Notes: generated from the letters alone by a model not told the origin. A DNA stretch of 22,307 nt from Actinomycetes bacterium (GCA_023404495.1 JAEYBE010000059.1:1-22307), one strand, 5' to 3'; numbered from the stretch's first letter, positions 1 through 6,260 are shown. Numbers and translations are program-made.

Positions 1-1063
1 CGTCCACGTCGATCGCGATGCCATCCTCGTCGCGCAGCTGCACTCGCGCGAGAACATCTTCAAAGTCAGCGCCGATCATTGCCTCCGCACTGCCGGCGTC
101 GAGCAGCCCGGCTGCGACGTCGTTCGCGTAGACGATCGTGCCATCGGGGCGCTGGGCAACGACGCCGCTGGCGATGCCGCCGATGATCGCGCTGATCTCG
201 TCGCGCGATTCGCTGAGCTCTTGTTGAGCATGCGTGATTCGGTCAATCAGCTGGTCCGTGCGGGCACGCTGCGCGGCCTGCCGTGAGAGCGACGCGGCTT
301 GGGTGACTTCGGCCTCGCCCCACGGGGGCTGTGGGTTGGGACAGATCAGGTAGTAGGTGGCCTTCAGGTCCCCAACCGGCGCGCCCAGAACCATTGTGTG
401 CACCTTGCCGAGGCTTGCCACATCCGATCCCTCAAAGAGCTCGGAAAGCAGGTCAACTGGCGTCTCGCGCAGCAGCAACGGACCGCCGCGTTCCACGTCG
501 GCCGCATAAGCGACGGTCGCGGCGTTCGGCTGGGCGCGAACCGCGACGCCCGACTCGTCGGCGTCGTCGCTTGTGGCCGTGATCCGCGCGGTGCTGCCGT
601 CAGGCAAGCGCATGTCGAGGATCGCCCAGTGTGCGAACTCGACTGTCACGGCCGCCTGCGCGAAGCTGGCGAGCGCGTCCTCGACGCCGGTGGCCGCGGC
701 GAGGTGACCTCGGGAGGCGTTGATCAGGTTCAACCGGCGGCGGGTTCGCAGGTCGCGCTCGCGCAGGATCGCTGTTTGCACGGCCAGTGCGCTCGCCAGT
801 GCGACGACCGTGATCCGCAGCATATGACCGGCGGTCATGAACTCGTCCTGGCCCTGCGCGCCGAGCGCCACGGCGGCCGCCAGGGTGAGCGCGGCGACGA
901 TCGCCGTTCGCCGTGGTGTGGTGCCAAGGCCGGCGACCAACGGCGGCCCAATCAACATCGGAATCAGTCGCGTCTCGCCGCCCAGCGCCACGGACGTCGC
1001 GACAATCGCAATCAGGAGACCGAGACTGACCAGTGTCCACAACCGAAATTCGGTGGTGCGCAC
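1..1063 (-). CDS. Membrane-anchored GAF/PAS sensor protein, partial (3' end beyond window)
   Basis: Translating the minus strand from a GTG at 1063 gives 354 uninterrupted codons that run off the left edge. Residues about 7-100 hold four hydrophobic segments. Residues about 115-265 resemble a GAF-like sensor domain, and residues about 270-290 are helical and charged. From about residue 288 a PAS domain begins (SAIIGGIASGVVAQRPDG, then IVYAND). The start lies 2 bases past the TGA of the preceding minus-strand gene, so it is probably translated in one operon with the RsbW-like gene. Membrane sensors with PAS domains in rsb-type operons commonly end in a PP2C/SpoIIE phosphatase that dephosphorylates an anti-anti-sigma factor; that ending is an inference, because it lies outside the window. 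A histidine kinase or diguanylate cyclase C-terminus would be the alternatives. No strong Shine-Dalgarno sequence is seen, so the start is likely but not certain. Confidence 0.72.
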   Translation of the reverse strand, partial: MRTTEFRLWTLVSLGLLIAIVATSVALGGETRLIPMLIGPPLVAGLGTTPRRTAIVAALTLAAAVALGAQGQDEFMTAGHMLRITVVALASALAVQTAILRERDLRTRRRLNLINASRGHLAAATGVEDALASFAQAAVTVEFAHWAILDMRLPDGSTARITATSDDADESGVAVRAQPNAATVAYAADVERGGPLLLRETPVDLLSELFEGSDVASLGKVHTMVLGAPVGDLKATYYLICPNPQPPWGEAEVTQAASLSRQAAQRARTDQLIDRITHAQQELSESRDEISAIIGGIASGVVAQRPDGTIVYANDVAAGLLDAGSAEAMIGADFEDVLARVQLRDEDGIAIDVD

Positions 1064-1065
1064 GC

Positions 1066-1452
1066 TCAGTCCAGTGCGATCACGAGGACGGAGCCGTCGT
1101 CGTCGGTATCGACGCTGACGGAAGCTGCCGTGTGGGCGAGTACGTCTCCGACGTCCGGAAGCAGCGCCGCCTCACGGATCGCCGCCGCCTCGTCGTGTGT
1201 GAGGTCGGCAACGGCAAGCAACAGCGATTGCGGCGCGATCGCGAGCTTCAGGTGCCAGGCGCGCCCCGCAAGAGCGGTCGAGATGGCGTGCACCAGTGAG
1301 TCGGTGAGCGTCATCGCGTTTATCAGTCGGTCGACCGGTAGGCCGGCTTTGGCGGCGGCGGCCGAGACGAGCCGCTCGAGCACCGGTCCGCCAAGCGCCG
1401 GATCGCCGATCGTGAGCTCAAGCTCATCGGCAGCTAGCGCCTGAATGCTCAT
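1066..1452 (-). CDS. Small protein resembling a degenerate RsbW-like (GHKL) domain
   Basis: This is a 128-residue protein whose ATG overlaps the stop of the upstream RsbW-like gene in an ATGA, pointing to translational coupling. The stretch at about residues 23-55 (VLERLVSAAAAKAGLPVDRL, then INAMTLTDSLVHAI) looks like the first helices of anti-sigma ATPases of the RsbW/SpoIIAB type. The N-box glutamate/asparagine pair and the glycine-rich ATP-lid motifs seen in its neighbour are missing. The C-terminus is acidic, with DTDDDGS near residue 117. I see no transmembrane segment or signal peptide. It may be a non-catalytic paralogue that binds the sigma factor, the anti-anti-sigma factor or the downstream membrane sensor. 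This is inferred from position and weak resemblance; by sequence alone it is a hypothetical protein. Confidence 0.75.
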   Translation of the reverse strand: MSIQALAADELELTIGDPALGGPVLERLVSAAAAKAGLPVDRLINAMTLTDSLVHAISTALAGRAWHLKLAIAPQSLLLAVADLTHDEAAAIREAALLPDVGDVLAHTAASVSVDTDDDGSVLVIALD

Positions 1453-1928
1453 CCTCGGGCGTCCTCCGAACGCGCCTGTTCGCGTTCTAGGCCGAACTCC
1501 AGAATCACGATCGTGCCTGCGTCGTCGGATTGGATATCGCAGCGCCGCGTCACGGCCTGCATCAGGGGGATCCCCAACCCGCCCGCGACCTCGCCGTCGC
1601 CCGTGCGTTCGAGCCAGCTGCCGCGGTCGCGGATCGTCACGCGAAAGCCCTGTTCGATCGGGTCGAAAGCGACTTCAAGATCGCCCGGCTCGCCTCGGTA
1701 GGCGTACTTGATCACATTCGAACAGCCCTCGGTGACCGCGAGTTTGAGATCGTCGATCACCTCGTCGGAAGCCCCGAGCTCGCGTGCGGCGCCGTCAACC
1801 ATCTGGCGCACGAGCATCGCGTTATCGGGCGCAGCCAGTAGACGCAGCAGAATCGCGCTGATCGTGCCATGCGTCTCGGCCACGGCGGTATCGCTCGTCA
1901 TCGGGCGTGCTCCCTCAGCAACTCGCAT
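1449..1928 (-). CDS. RsbW-like anti-sigma factor, serine-protein kinase ATPase
   Basis: This 159-residue protein carries the HATPase_c_2/GHKL fold of anti-sigma kinases. The N-box region is DDLKLAVTEGCSNVIKYAY (Glu and Asn in the expected E-x3-N spacing). An IRDRGSWL segment corresponds to the G1 box and GGLGIPLMQAVT to the ATP-lid G2 box, with a closing GTIVILEF strand. RsbW-family proteins hold a SigB/SigF-type sigma factor inactive and phosphorylate an anti-anti-sigma factor; the adjacent sigma gene is the obvious partner. Two starts are possible. The ATG at 1928 is preceded by GAGG at 8-nt spacing, and the ATG at 1901 by GGGAG at 8-nt spacing, giving 150 residues. A SigB/SigF-type promoter lies at 2002-2028. 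No gene for an anti-anti-sigma (STAS) protein is visible in the window. Confidence 0.88.
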   Translation of the reverse strand: MRVAEGARPMTSDTAVAETHGTISAILLRLLAAPDNAMLVRQMVDGAARELGASDEVIDDLKLAVTEGCSNVIKYAYRGEPGDLEVAFDPIEQGFRVTIRDRGSWLERTGDGEVAGGLGIPLMQAVTRRCDIQSDDAGTIVILEFGLEREQARSEDARG

Positions 1929-2001
1929 GCGGCGAACCTCGAAACCGGTCCTACGTTCCCTGGCTTTGCCGCGGATCTGACGCGCACATTACCCCCAACG
2001 G

Positions 2002-2028
2002 ATACCCGCGAGCGAGCATGTGCAAACC
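2002..2028 (-). promoter_or_regulatory. SigB/SigF-type promoter upstream of rsbW-like gene
   Basis: Read on the minus strand, GGTTT (2028-2024), a 16-nt spacer and GGGTAT (2007-2002) match the actinobacterial SigF consensus GTTT-N15-17-GGGTA. It faces the RsbW-like gene, whose start is 74 or 101 nt downstream. This implies that the sigma factor controls its own anti-sigma operon. No other perfect match outside this cluster was found by eye in the window. Confidence 0.65.
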
Positions 2029-2051
2029 GCCCCGAAACGCCGCACAACGCG

Positions 2052-2082
2052 GAACGGCCCGCTGCGTGCTGGCGGGCCGTTC
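2052..2082 (-). terminator. Strong GC-rich hairpin, probable terminator (no U-tract)
   Basis: A perfect 11-bp inverted repeat (2052-2062 paired with 2072-2082, arms GAACGGCCCGC and its complement) encloses a 9-nt loop. It lies downstream of the minus-strand sigma gene and of the putative small RNA promoter at 2189-2213. There is no T-run on either side, so it would have to act as an actinobacterial-style hairpin terminator or as a stabilising 3' end. Confidence 0.5.
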
Positions 2083-2182
2083 GCATTGTCCGTCGCAAGA
2101 GTTGACTGCGTTGCTCGTCGGAGCCACTCCGAATTCCGATCCGCGACAGACGCGCGGGCCGGCATTGACGCGACGGACACGC
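2052..2182 (-). ncRNA. Candidate SigF-dependent small RNA
   Basis: The segment follows a SigB/SigF-type promoter (2189-2213) and ends in the 2052-2082 hairpin, giving a transcript of roughly 130 nt. A perfect 10-bp inverted repeat (2170-2179 with 2087-2096) would close a domain containing two short hairpins, 2141-2157 (CCGCG stem) and 2118-2132 (TCGGAG stem). A short minus-strand reading frame (57 codons from the ATG near 2168, ending near 1989) crosses it. It has no ribosome-binding site and runs through the hairpin and the next promoter, so I do not treat it as coding. The RNA is inferred from promoter plus structure only. Confidence 0.4.
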
Positions 2183-2188
2183 CCTTTC

Positions 2189-2213
2189 TACCCGATCCCG
2201 GAAGTCGTCAAAC
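2189..2213 (-). promoter_or_regulatory. SigB/SigF-type promoter after the sigma gene stop codon
   Basis: On the minus strand GTTT (2213-2210), 16 nt, then GGGTA (2193-2189) is an exact match to the SigF consensus. It sits just past the end of the sigma gene (2215) and is separated from the RsbW-like gene by both a strong hairpin and a second SigF-type promoter. Its likely product is therefore a short RNA rather than the anti-sigma mRNA. Confidence 0.55.
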
Positions 2214-2214
2214 A

Positions 2215-2988
2215 TCATCGGTCGATCCCTTCCGATTCAAGGTTCTCGCGGGCCGACTTGAGCGCGGCGCGAAGAATTCGCGAGACCTGCATCTGCGAGA
2301 TCCCGATGCGCGTCGCGATCTCGGACTGCGTCAGGTCTTCGAAAAAGCGCATGTGAATGATTTCGCGATCGCGATCCGTCAGTCCGTCGAAGCTCGCTCC
2401 CAGCGTGCCGCGTAGTTCGGCGCGGCGTAGGTCCGGATCGTCGGTCGCCAGCGCCGAGGACTCGATCGGGCTCGCGTCCTCGTTGTCTTCGATGATCAAT
2501 GGGGCAGCGTCGTATGCGCCGCCGGCGTGCATCGCCTCGAGCACCTGTTCGTCGCTGATGTTGAGGTACTGGGCGAGCTCGGAGATGGTTGGCGAACGCT
2601 GGAGGTCTGCCGCGAGCAGATCGATCGTTCGCATCACCTCGGCGTTTGATTCCTGAAGGTCGCGCGGGGGGCGCACGCTCCAGCCGTGGTCGCGGAAGTA
2701 GCGCTTGATCTCATCCGTGACGTTGGGTTCGGCAAAGGTTGTAAGCCGCACGCCGCGCGAGAAATCAAAGCGATCGATCGCCTTGACCAATCCGAGCGAG
2801 CCAACCTGCACGAGGTCATCGACGTCTTGGCCGCGGTTCGAATAGCGCATCGACACGCGCCGCACCCACGGCAGCATCATCTCCACCAGCTCGTCGCGGG
2901 CGTGCTCGTCCCCGTCGAATCGGTAACGGCGAAGGAGAGCGAGTTCGGCTTCGGCGCGAGCGGCCGATTCGTCTTGACGTTGGTTCAC
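2215..2988 (-). CDS. RNA polymerase sigma factor, SigB/SigF/SigG family
   Basis: The protein is 257 residues from the GTG at 2988. Region 2 contains DDLVQVGSLGLVKAIDRFDF and a core-binding/-10 segment with TTFAEPNVTDEIKRYFRDH. Region 3 follows (SPTISELAQYLNISDEQVLE), then region 4 with the helix-turn-helix LTQSEIATRIGISQMQVSR near the C-terminus. The stress/sporulation group-3 sigma factors share this architecture and are held by RsbW-type anti-sigma factors, one of which is encoded next door. The frame stays open to an ATG at 3078, but that start would lie upstream of the SigF-like promoter at 3058-3083 and overlap the divergent ECF gene. The GTG at 2988 has GGGA 7-9 nt upstream and gives the usual family length. 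Autoregulation is suggested by that promoter. The exact orthologue name (sigB or sigF) cannot be settled from sequence alone. Confidence 0.92.
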   Translation of the reverse strand: MNQRQDESAARAEAELALLRRYRFDGDEHARDELVEMMLPWVRRVSMRYSNRGQDVDDLVQVGSLGLVKAIDRFDFSRGVRLTTFAEPNVTDEIKRYFRDHGWSVRPPRDLQESNAEVMRTIDLLAADLQRSPTISELAQYLNISDEQVLEAMHAGGAYDAAPLIIEDNEDASPIESSALATDDPDLRRAELRGTLGASFDGLTDRDREIIHMRFFEDLTQSEIATRIGISQMQVSRILRAALKSARENLESEGIDR

Positions 2989-3057
2989 GCTTGGGTTCCC
3001 GTTGTGAGCGTTGCAGAATTCGCCACATTTGTGTGACAGCAAGTCCGCACGCCCGTA

Positions 3058-3083
3058 GTACCCACAGATGCAGATCACTGAAC
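3058..3083 (-). promoter_or_regulatory. Near-consensus SigF-type promoter of the sigma gene
   Basis: On the minus strand GTTC (3083-3080), a 16-nt spacer and GGGTAC (3063-3058) differ from the GTTT-N16-GGGTA consensus by one base. The element precedes the sigma gene GTG (2988) by about 70 nt. It overlaps the ATG of the divergent ECF gene at 3068, so transcription of the two sigma genes may interfere. Confidence 0.5.
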
Positions 3084-3607
3084 AGGCGCAATCGGCAGTA
3101 GCCGCGGAAGGACGACCGCCGGGGGCGGATGAGTTCAGCCGGCTCTATCTCGAGTCTCGCGATGACCTGTTCGCGTACTTGGCGTTCTTGGTCGGAGACC
3201 GGTCATTGGCGGAAGAACTGACGGCGGCGGCATTTGAACGAGCGTTCAGGAAGCGTGCGTTGTTCAATCGCAATCGCGGAGACCTTCGCGGATGGCTTTT
3301 CCGAATCGCGCGCAACTCAGCCGTGGATGAGCTGAGGCGTTCGCAGCGCGAATCGGCGTTGGTCTTGCCGGACGAGCGTGCCGGGGCTGACGCAGCGACA
3401 AGCGTCGATGACCGGCTGACTGTTGAACGGGCGTTGAAGGAGCTCAGGCCGAGCGAACGCGAGCTGATCGCGCTGAAATTCTTCGCCGGCCTTGAGAACG
3501 ATCAGATCTCCCGGATCTTGAAGATCTCGCGCAGCAATGCGGGCACCCAACTGCATCGAGCGATGACAAGGCTCAGAGAAGTGATCGGAGAGCAGAATGA
3601 TGCGTAA
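3068..3607 (+). CDS. ECF-type RNA polymerase sigma factor
   Basis: A 179-residue protein with the two-domain layout of extracytoplasmic-function sigma factors. Region 2 spans about residues 22-92 (FSRLYLESRDDLFAYLAFLV, then GWLFRIARNSAVDELRR). Region 4 spans about 120-172 (LRPSERELIALKFFAGLEND, then a helix-turn-helix ending SNAGTQLHRAMTRLRE). A hydrophilic linker lies between them. It overlaps the following gene by 11 bases, so the two are coupled; the neighbour is a membrane protein whose N-terminus is a plausible anti-sigma domain. The start codon has no clear Shine-Dalgarno sequence. TAGTAC lies 6 nt before the ATG and could serve a leaderless transcript, and a TGTGACA lies further upstream, but neither is convincing as an ECF promoter. 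The gene is transcribed divergently from the SigF-type sigma gene. Confidence 0.9.
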   Translation: MQITEQAQSAVAAEGRPPGADEFSRLYLESRDDLFAYLAFLVGDRSLAEELTAAAFERAFRKRALFNRNRGDLRGWLFRIARNSAVDELRRSQRESALVLPDERAGADAATSVDDRLTVERALKELRPSERELIALKFFAGLENDQISRILKISRSNAGTQLHRAMTRLREVIGEQNDA

Positions 3608-4778
3608 GAACTTGCAGAGCCAAGAGGCCCAGCGCGAACTGGAGATCGTCGGTGCGGTCGTGAAGGGCGGGGGACACGCGCGTCCGGAGGACGCAGAACT
3701 GGTGGAGCTGGCGCTCTCGATCCGGGAGCTGCGCCCCGTGCTCGACCATGGTGCGGCGACGCGACTCGACGAGCGGCTCACGAGCGCGCCGCCCAAGCGC
3801 AGGTCGTCTGCCCTCAAGCCGGCGCTTGCGGGGCTGGCGGTGTGCTTGATGCTCGCGGCGGTGGTTGCCACGCAATGGGAGCGGATCAATGCAGTGGAAC
3901 CGGTCACGAAACTGAGTGATTCGGGTGGCGAGGACAAAATGCTTGGATCAACTGCTCAATCCGCACCGGAGACCAATTCGGCGCAGGCGGCCCGGGGCGA
4001 CCTCAAGGCATTGCAGCAGGAATCCCTCGGTGCGAATGCCGACATCGCGAGGGTCCCATCTCCGCGCGCGGCAACGATGGATCGCGTCCAGGCCCAGGAC
4101 GCGACGATCTCCCTGGCAACGCCGCCGGATGACTTCGAAGACACGGCCGATCAGGTCGGCCAGGTGGCCGATCGGGCCGGCGGCTACGTGCAATCGACGA
4201 GTGTCCGCGTGAGCGGCTCCGGCAACGGTCGAGGAGCCTTCCTGCTGATGATCCCTGCTGATCGACTTCAGGACACAGTCAGCGATCTGGCAAGACTGGG
4301 GCACGTCCGCTCGCGCTCACTCGGAGCCGAGGACATCACCGCCAACTTCAACGCGGCCGAGCGCACACTGACCGCGCGCCGCGCTCGCGTGCGCTCGCTG
4401 GAGCGCGAACTCGCCGCGGCCGCCAACGAGAATGAGCGAGCGGTGATTGAGCGCCGACTGGCGCTGGCGCGCGCAGCAGAGAAGCGGGCGACCCAGGGGG
4501 TGCGCGTGATGCGTACGCGCGCAAACTACGTGCCCGTCAATGTGAAGCTCGTCGCCGACAAAAAGGCCGCCGAGGCGGACAAGGGCGCGATCGCCAAGGC
4601 ACTTGATCGTGCCGGAGAGATTCTGCAGGCGATGCTCGCGGTTGCGATCGTTGCGCTCGCGTTGGTCTTGCCGGTGGCGCTGGCAATCGCAATTGCGATG
4701 TGGCTGGTGCGTGGGATTCAGCGCCGGCGCGCCGAGCGGGCGATCGACGCGGCAGCGAGTCAGCCGGAGAAGCGGTAG
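3597..4778 (+). CDS. Putative anti-sigma/DUF4349 membrane protein
   Basis: 393 residues. Residues 1-72 are soluble and charged, as expected for a cytoplasmic sigma-binding domain, but lack the HxxxCxxC zinc motif of ZAS anti-sigma factors. A transmembrane segment spans about 75-92. Residues about 165-375 match the DUF4349 pattern: an extracellular domain (ATPPDDFEDTADQVGQVADR, AGGYVQS, LLMIPADRLQDTV), a long charged coiled-coil (about 252-300), then PVNVKL, a C-terminal membrane helix at about 343-372 and a basic tail. The topology would put the DUF4349 part outside, able to pass an envelope signal to the ECF sigma factor encoded in the overlapping upstream gene. The anti-sigma role is inferred from overlap and layout. 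Two adjacent ATGs (3597, 3600) are possible starts, with GGAG 6 nt before the first. The 3' end overlaps the convergent gene by 19 bases. Confidence 0.82.
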   Translation: MMRKNLQSQEAQRELEIVGAVVKGGGHARPEDAELVELALSIRELRPVLDHGAATRLDERLTSAPPKRRSSALKPALAGLAVCLMLAAVVATQWERINAVEPVTKLSDSGGEDKMLGSTAQSAPETNSAQAARGDLKALQQESLGANADIARVPSPRAATMDRVQAQDATISLATPPDDFEDTADQVGQVADRAGGYVQSTSVRVSGSGNGRGAFLLMIPADRLQDTVSDLARLGHVRSRSLGAEDITANFNAAERTLTARRARVRSLERELAAAANENERAVIERRLALARAAEKRATQGVRVMRTRANYVPVNVKLVADKKAAEADKGAIAKALDRAGEILQAMLAVAIVALALVLPVALAIAIAMWLVRGIQRRRAERAIDAAASQPEKR

Positions 4779-5140
4779 GGCGCGAAGTCGTCGGGGCCGA
4801 TCAGGCCGGTGTGGAGTGCGAGGACCAAGCAGTCGAGTTCGTCGCGGAAGTTCTCGTTGGCGAGCTCGGCATAGGTCGTGCGAAGCGCTGCCTTGCCCTT
4901 GGCGAAGTGGCGCCCAAACTCGCGCGCCTCTTCCCAGGTGCATTCTCCTTCGCGAATGTGCTGACACTCCGGGCAGCGCAGCGTCAGGCGCACGGTGCCG
5001 GATTGTTCAGTCTGAGCGTCCAGCGGCTGGACGAGGTCGGAGAAGCAGATCTCGCAGATCTCCGGCGGCACGCAGCCGGGCGGCTCCACCACCGCGGCGG
5101 TGCGCTTGCGGGAACTCCGAGAACTGTCAATGCGATGCAT
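4760..5140 (-). CDS. Conserved-looking small zinc-ribbon-like protein, unknown function
   Basis: 126 residues with two CxxC knuckles, CEIC near residue 29 and CPEC near 57, followed by a further Cys (GECTWEE). This is the layout of a rubredoxin/zinc-ribbon fold. The C-terminal half (EEAREFGRHFAKGKAALRTT, then LDCLVLALHTGLIGPDDFAPY) is helical. There is no membrane segment or signal peptide. The start is supported by GGGGGAGG 4-5 nt before the ATG. The gene converges on the DUF4349 gene and overlaps its stop by 19 bases; it is divergent from the ZIP transporter across a 147-bp gap that contains a perfect palindrome. I do not recognise a named family. The metal-ligand pattern and the divergent metal transporter make a metal-related role conceivable, no more. 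Confidence 0.78.
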   Translation of the reverse strand: MHRIDSSRSSRKRTAAVVEPPGCVPPEICEICFSDLVQPLDAQTEQSGTVRLTLRCPECQHIREGECTWEEAREFGRHFAKGKAALRTTYAELANENFRDELDCLVLALHTGLIGPDDFAPYRFSG

Positions 5141-5202
5141 CTTGCCTCCCCCTCGAAGACGAACTGATTCCGAGAGTAGGAGGGTTTACGGACGATTCTC
5201 GT

Positions 5203-5220
5203 AGTGACCGAACGGTCACT
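5203..5220. promoter_or_regulatory. Perfect palindrome, likely operator (TetR-type symmetry)
   Basis: AGTGACCG-AA-CGGTCACT is a perfect inverted repeat with 8-bp arms and a 2-bp centre. It lies in the divergent region, 63 bp from the zinc-ribbon-like gene and 68 bp upstream of the ZIP transporter start. The GACCG...CGGTC half-sites with near-zero spacing are typical of TetR-family operators. No regulator gene is adjacent in the window. Confidence 0.5.
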
Positions 5221-5287
5221 TCAAAAGAACCCGCAAACTGGCGTATCCGCAGTAAGGATCCGCCGCCGGCGAGGGGAGGATTGGGCG

Positions 5288-6016
5288 GTGTTCGAAGCGT
5301 TCGCATGGGGATTCGTCGGCGGAGCCGCGCTGCTGATCGGCGCGGCGATCGCGTATCTCTGGGACATGCCTGAGCGTGTGCTGGGGGCGATCATGGCGTT
5401 CGGCTCCGGAGTGCTGATCAGCGCGGTCGCATTCGAGCTGGTTGATGAGGCGAACAGATCGACCGACGGGAATTGGGCGGTCGCCGCCGGGCTTGCCGTC
5501 GGCGCCCTCGTCTTCTACGGCGGTGACCTTATGATCGACCGCGCCGGCGGCGCGACGAGAAAATCGCCACGGCCTCAAGAATCCGAGGAGGGGGGAGCAG
5601 CGATCCTCTTCGGCACGGTTCTCGACGGTATCCCGGAGTCGATCGTCATCGGAGTCGGCCTGATCAGCGGCCAAGGCGTAAGCGCCGCGATGGTGGCGGC
5701 GGTCTTCCTCTCGAACCTTCCAGAAGCGATCGCCTCGACAAGCGGTCTCAAAGCGTCGGGCTGGCGAGCCGGCAAGCTCTTCGGCATGTGGGCTGCCGTT
5801 GCGCTGGTCGCGGGCCTCTCGTCCCTGGCCGGATTTGCCCTCTTCGACAACGCCCCAAGCGAGTCAATCGCGTTCGTCCTGGCATTCGCGGGAGGCGCGC
5901 TCCTGACAATGCTGATCGATTCAATGGTCCCCGAAAGCTTCAACCTCAACGGACCGGCAGCCGGGTTGCTCACAACTCTCGGCTTCGGCATCGCATACGC
6001 CATAAGCGCCTTCTAA
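5288..6016 (+). CDS. ZIP-family (ZupT-like) metal transporter
   Basis: 242 residues, largely hydrophobic, with about eight membrane segments. The two signature helices carry VLDGIPESIVIG and FLSNLPEAIAS, the His-free but Glu/Asp-bearing variants of the ZIP metal-binding HxxPE-type motifs (NxPE is intact). A charged loop near residues 103-120 separates the N-terminal helices from the core. ZIP proteins import divalent cations such as zinc, iron or manganese into the cytoplasm; the substrate cannot be read here. The frame is open to a GTG at 5204, but that start falls inside the operator palindrome. The GTG at 5288 is preceded by a strong GGGGAGGA at 7-nt spacing and is chosen. Control through the palindrome at 5203-5220 is likely. 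Confidence 0.85.
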   Translation: MFEAFAWGFVGGAALLIGAAIAYLWDMPERVLGAIMAFGSGVLISAVAFELVDEANRSTDGNWAVAAGLAVGALVFYGGDLMIDRAGGATRKSPRPQESEEGGAAILFGTVLDGIPESIVIGVGLISGQGVSAAMVAAVFLSNLPEAIASTSGLKASGWRAGKLFGMWAAVALVAGLSSLAGFALFDNAPSESIAFVLAFAGGALLTMLIDSMVPESFNLNGPAAGLLTTLGFGIAYAISAF

Positions 6017-6260
6017 CCACCCGTCCTCGCGAACCTCGTCAGGGCGCTGAATCGTGCGAGATCGTCGACGCGCAGGGCGACGGGTCCGAGGGAGCGATCT
6101 CCCGATCGTGACCGAGGGCCCCGAGCCCGAGCATCGGCGAGATCGTGCGAGTCAGCGACCTGACCACCTGCCCGACCATGGTCCGCGGGGGTCTCCCGCG
6201 CGGACCGATCGACCAGGCGGGACGTCGGATCGGGTAAGCCGATCCGACAAATCAAGACAG
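6017..6260. other. Non-coding convergent region with two hairpins
   Basis: No convincing gene lies here. The region separates the plus-strand ZIP gene from the minus-strand tRNA-Arg. It holds a perfect 8-bp inverted repeat (6180-6187 with 6199-6206, GGTCCGCG arms) and a perfect 10-bp one (6224-6233 with 6239-6248, GTCGGATCGG arms). A small GGGAG-CGAT-CTCCC hairpin lies near 6091. None has a T-run. They may be terminators for the flanking convergent units. No duplicate of the tRNA 3' end is seen, so there is no support for an integrated element. Confidence 0.5.
6224..6248 (-). terminator. Hairpin just past the tRNA-Arg 3' end
   Basis: A 10-bp perfect stem with a 5-nt loop starts 12 nt beyond the discriminator base of the minus-strand tRNA. 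The position suits a transcription stop or 3' processing boundary, although no U-tract follows. Confidence 0.4.

Noticed and set aside
299..1444. Long plus-strand open frame opposite the sensor and small rsb-like gene
   Set aside because: Its translation is low-complexity and Arg/Ser-rich, while the opposite strand gives recognisable membrane, GAF and PAS features. It is a shadow of high-GC codon bias.
1989..2180. 63-codon minus-strand frame in the sigma-rsbW gap
   Set aside because: It has no ribosome-binding site and runs through the 2052-2082 hairpin and the SigF-type promoter at 2002-2028. A small RNA explains the segment better, though a leader peptide cannot be fully excluded.
2989..3078. 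N-terminal extension of the stress sigma factor to an ATG at 3078
   Set aside because: It would start upstream of the sigma gene's own putative promoter and overlap the divergent ECF start; the extra residues do not resemble sigma family N-termini.
5204..5287. Upstream GTG start of the ZIP transporter
   Set aside because: The codon lies within a perfect operator palindrome and has no ribosome-binding site, while the GTG at 5288 has a strong one.
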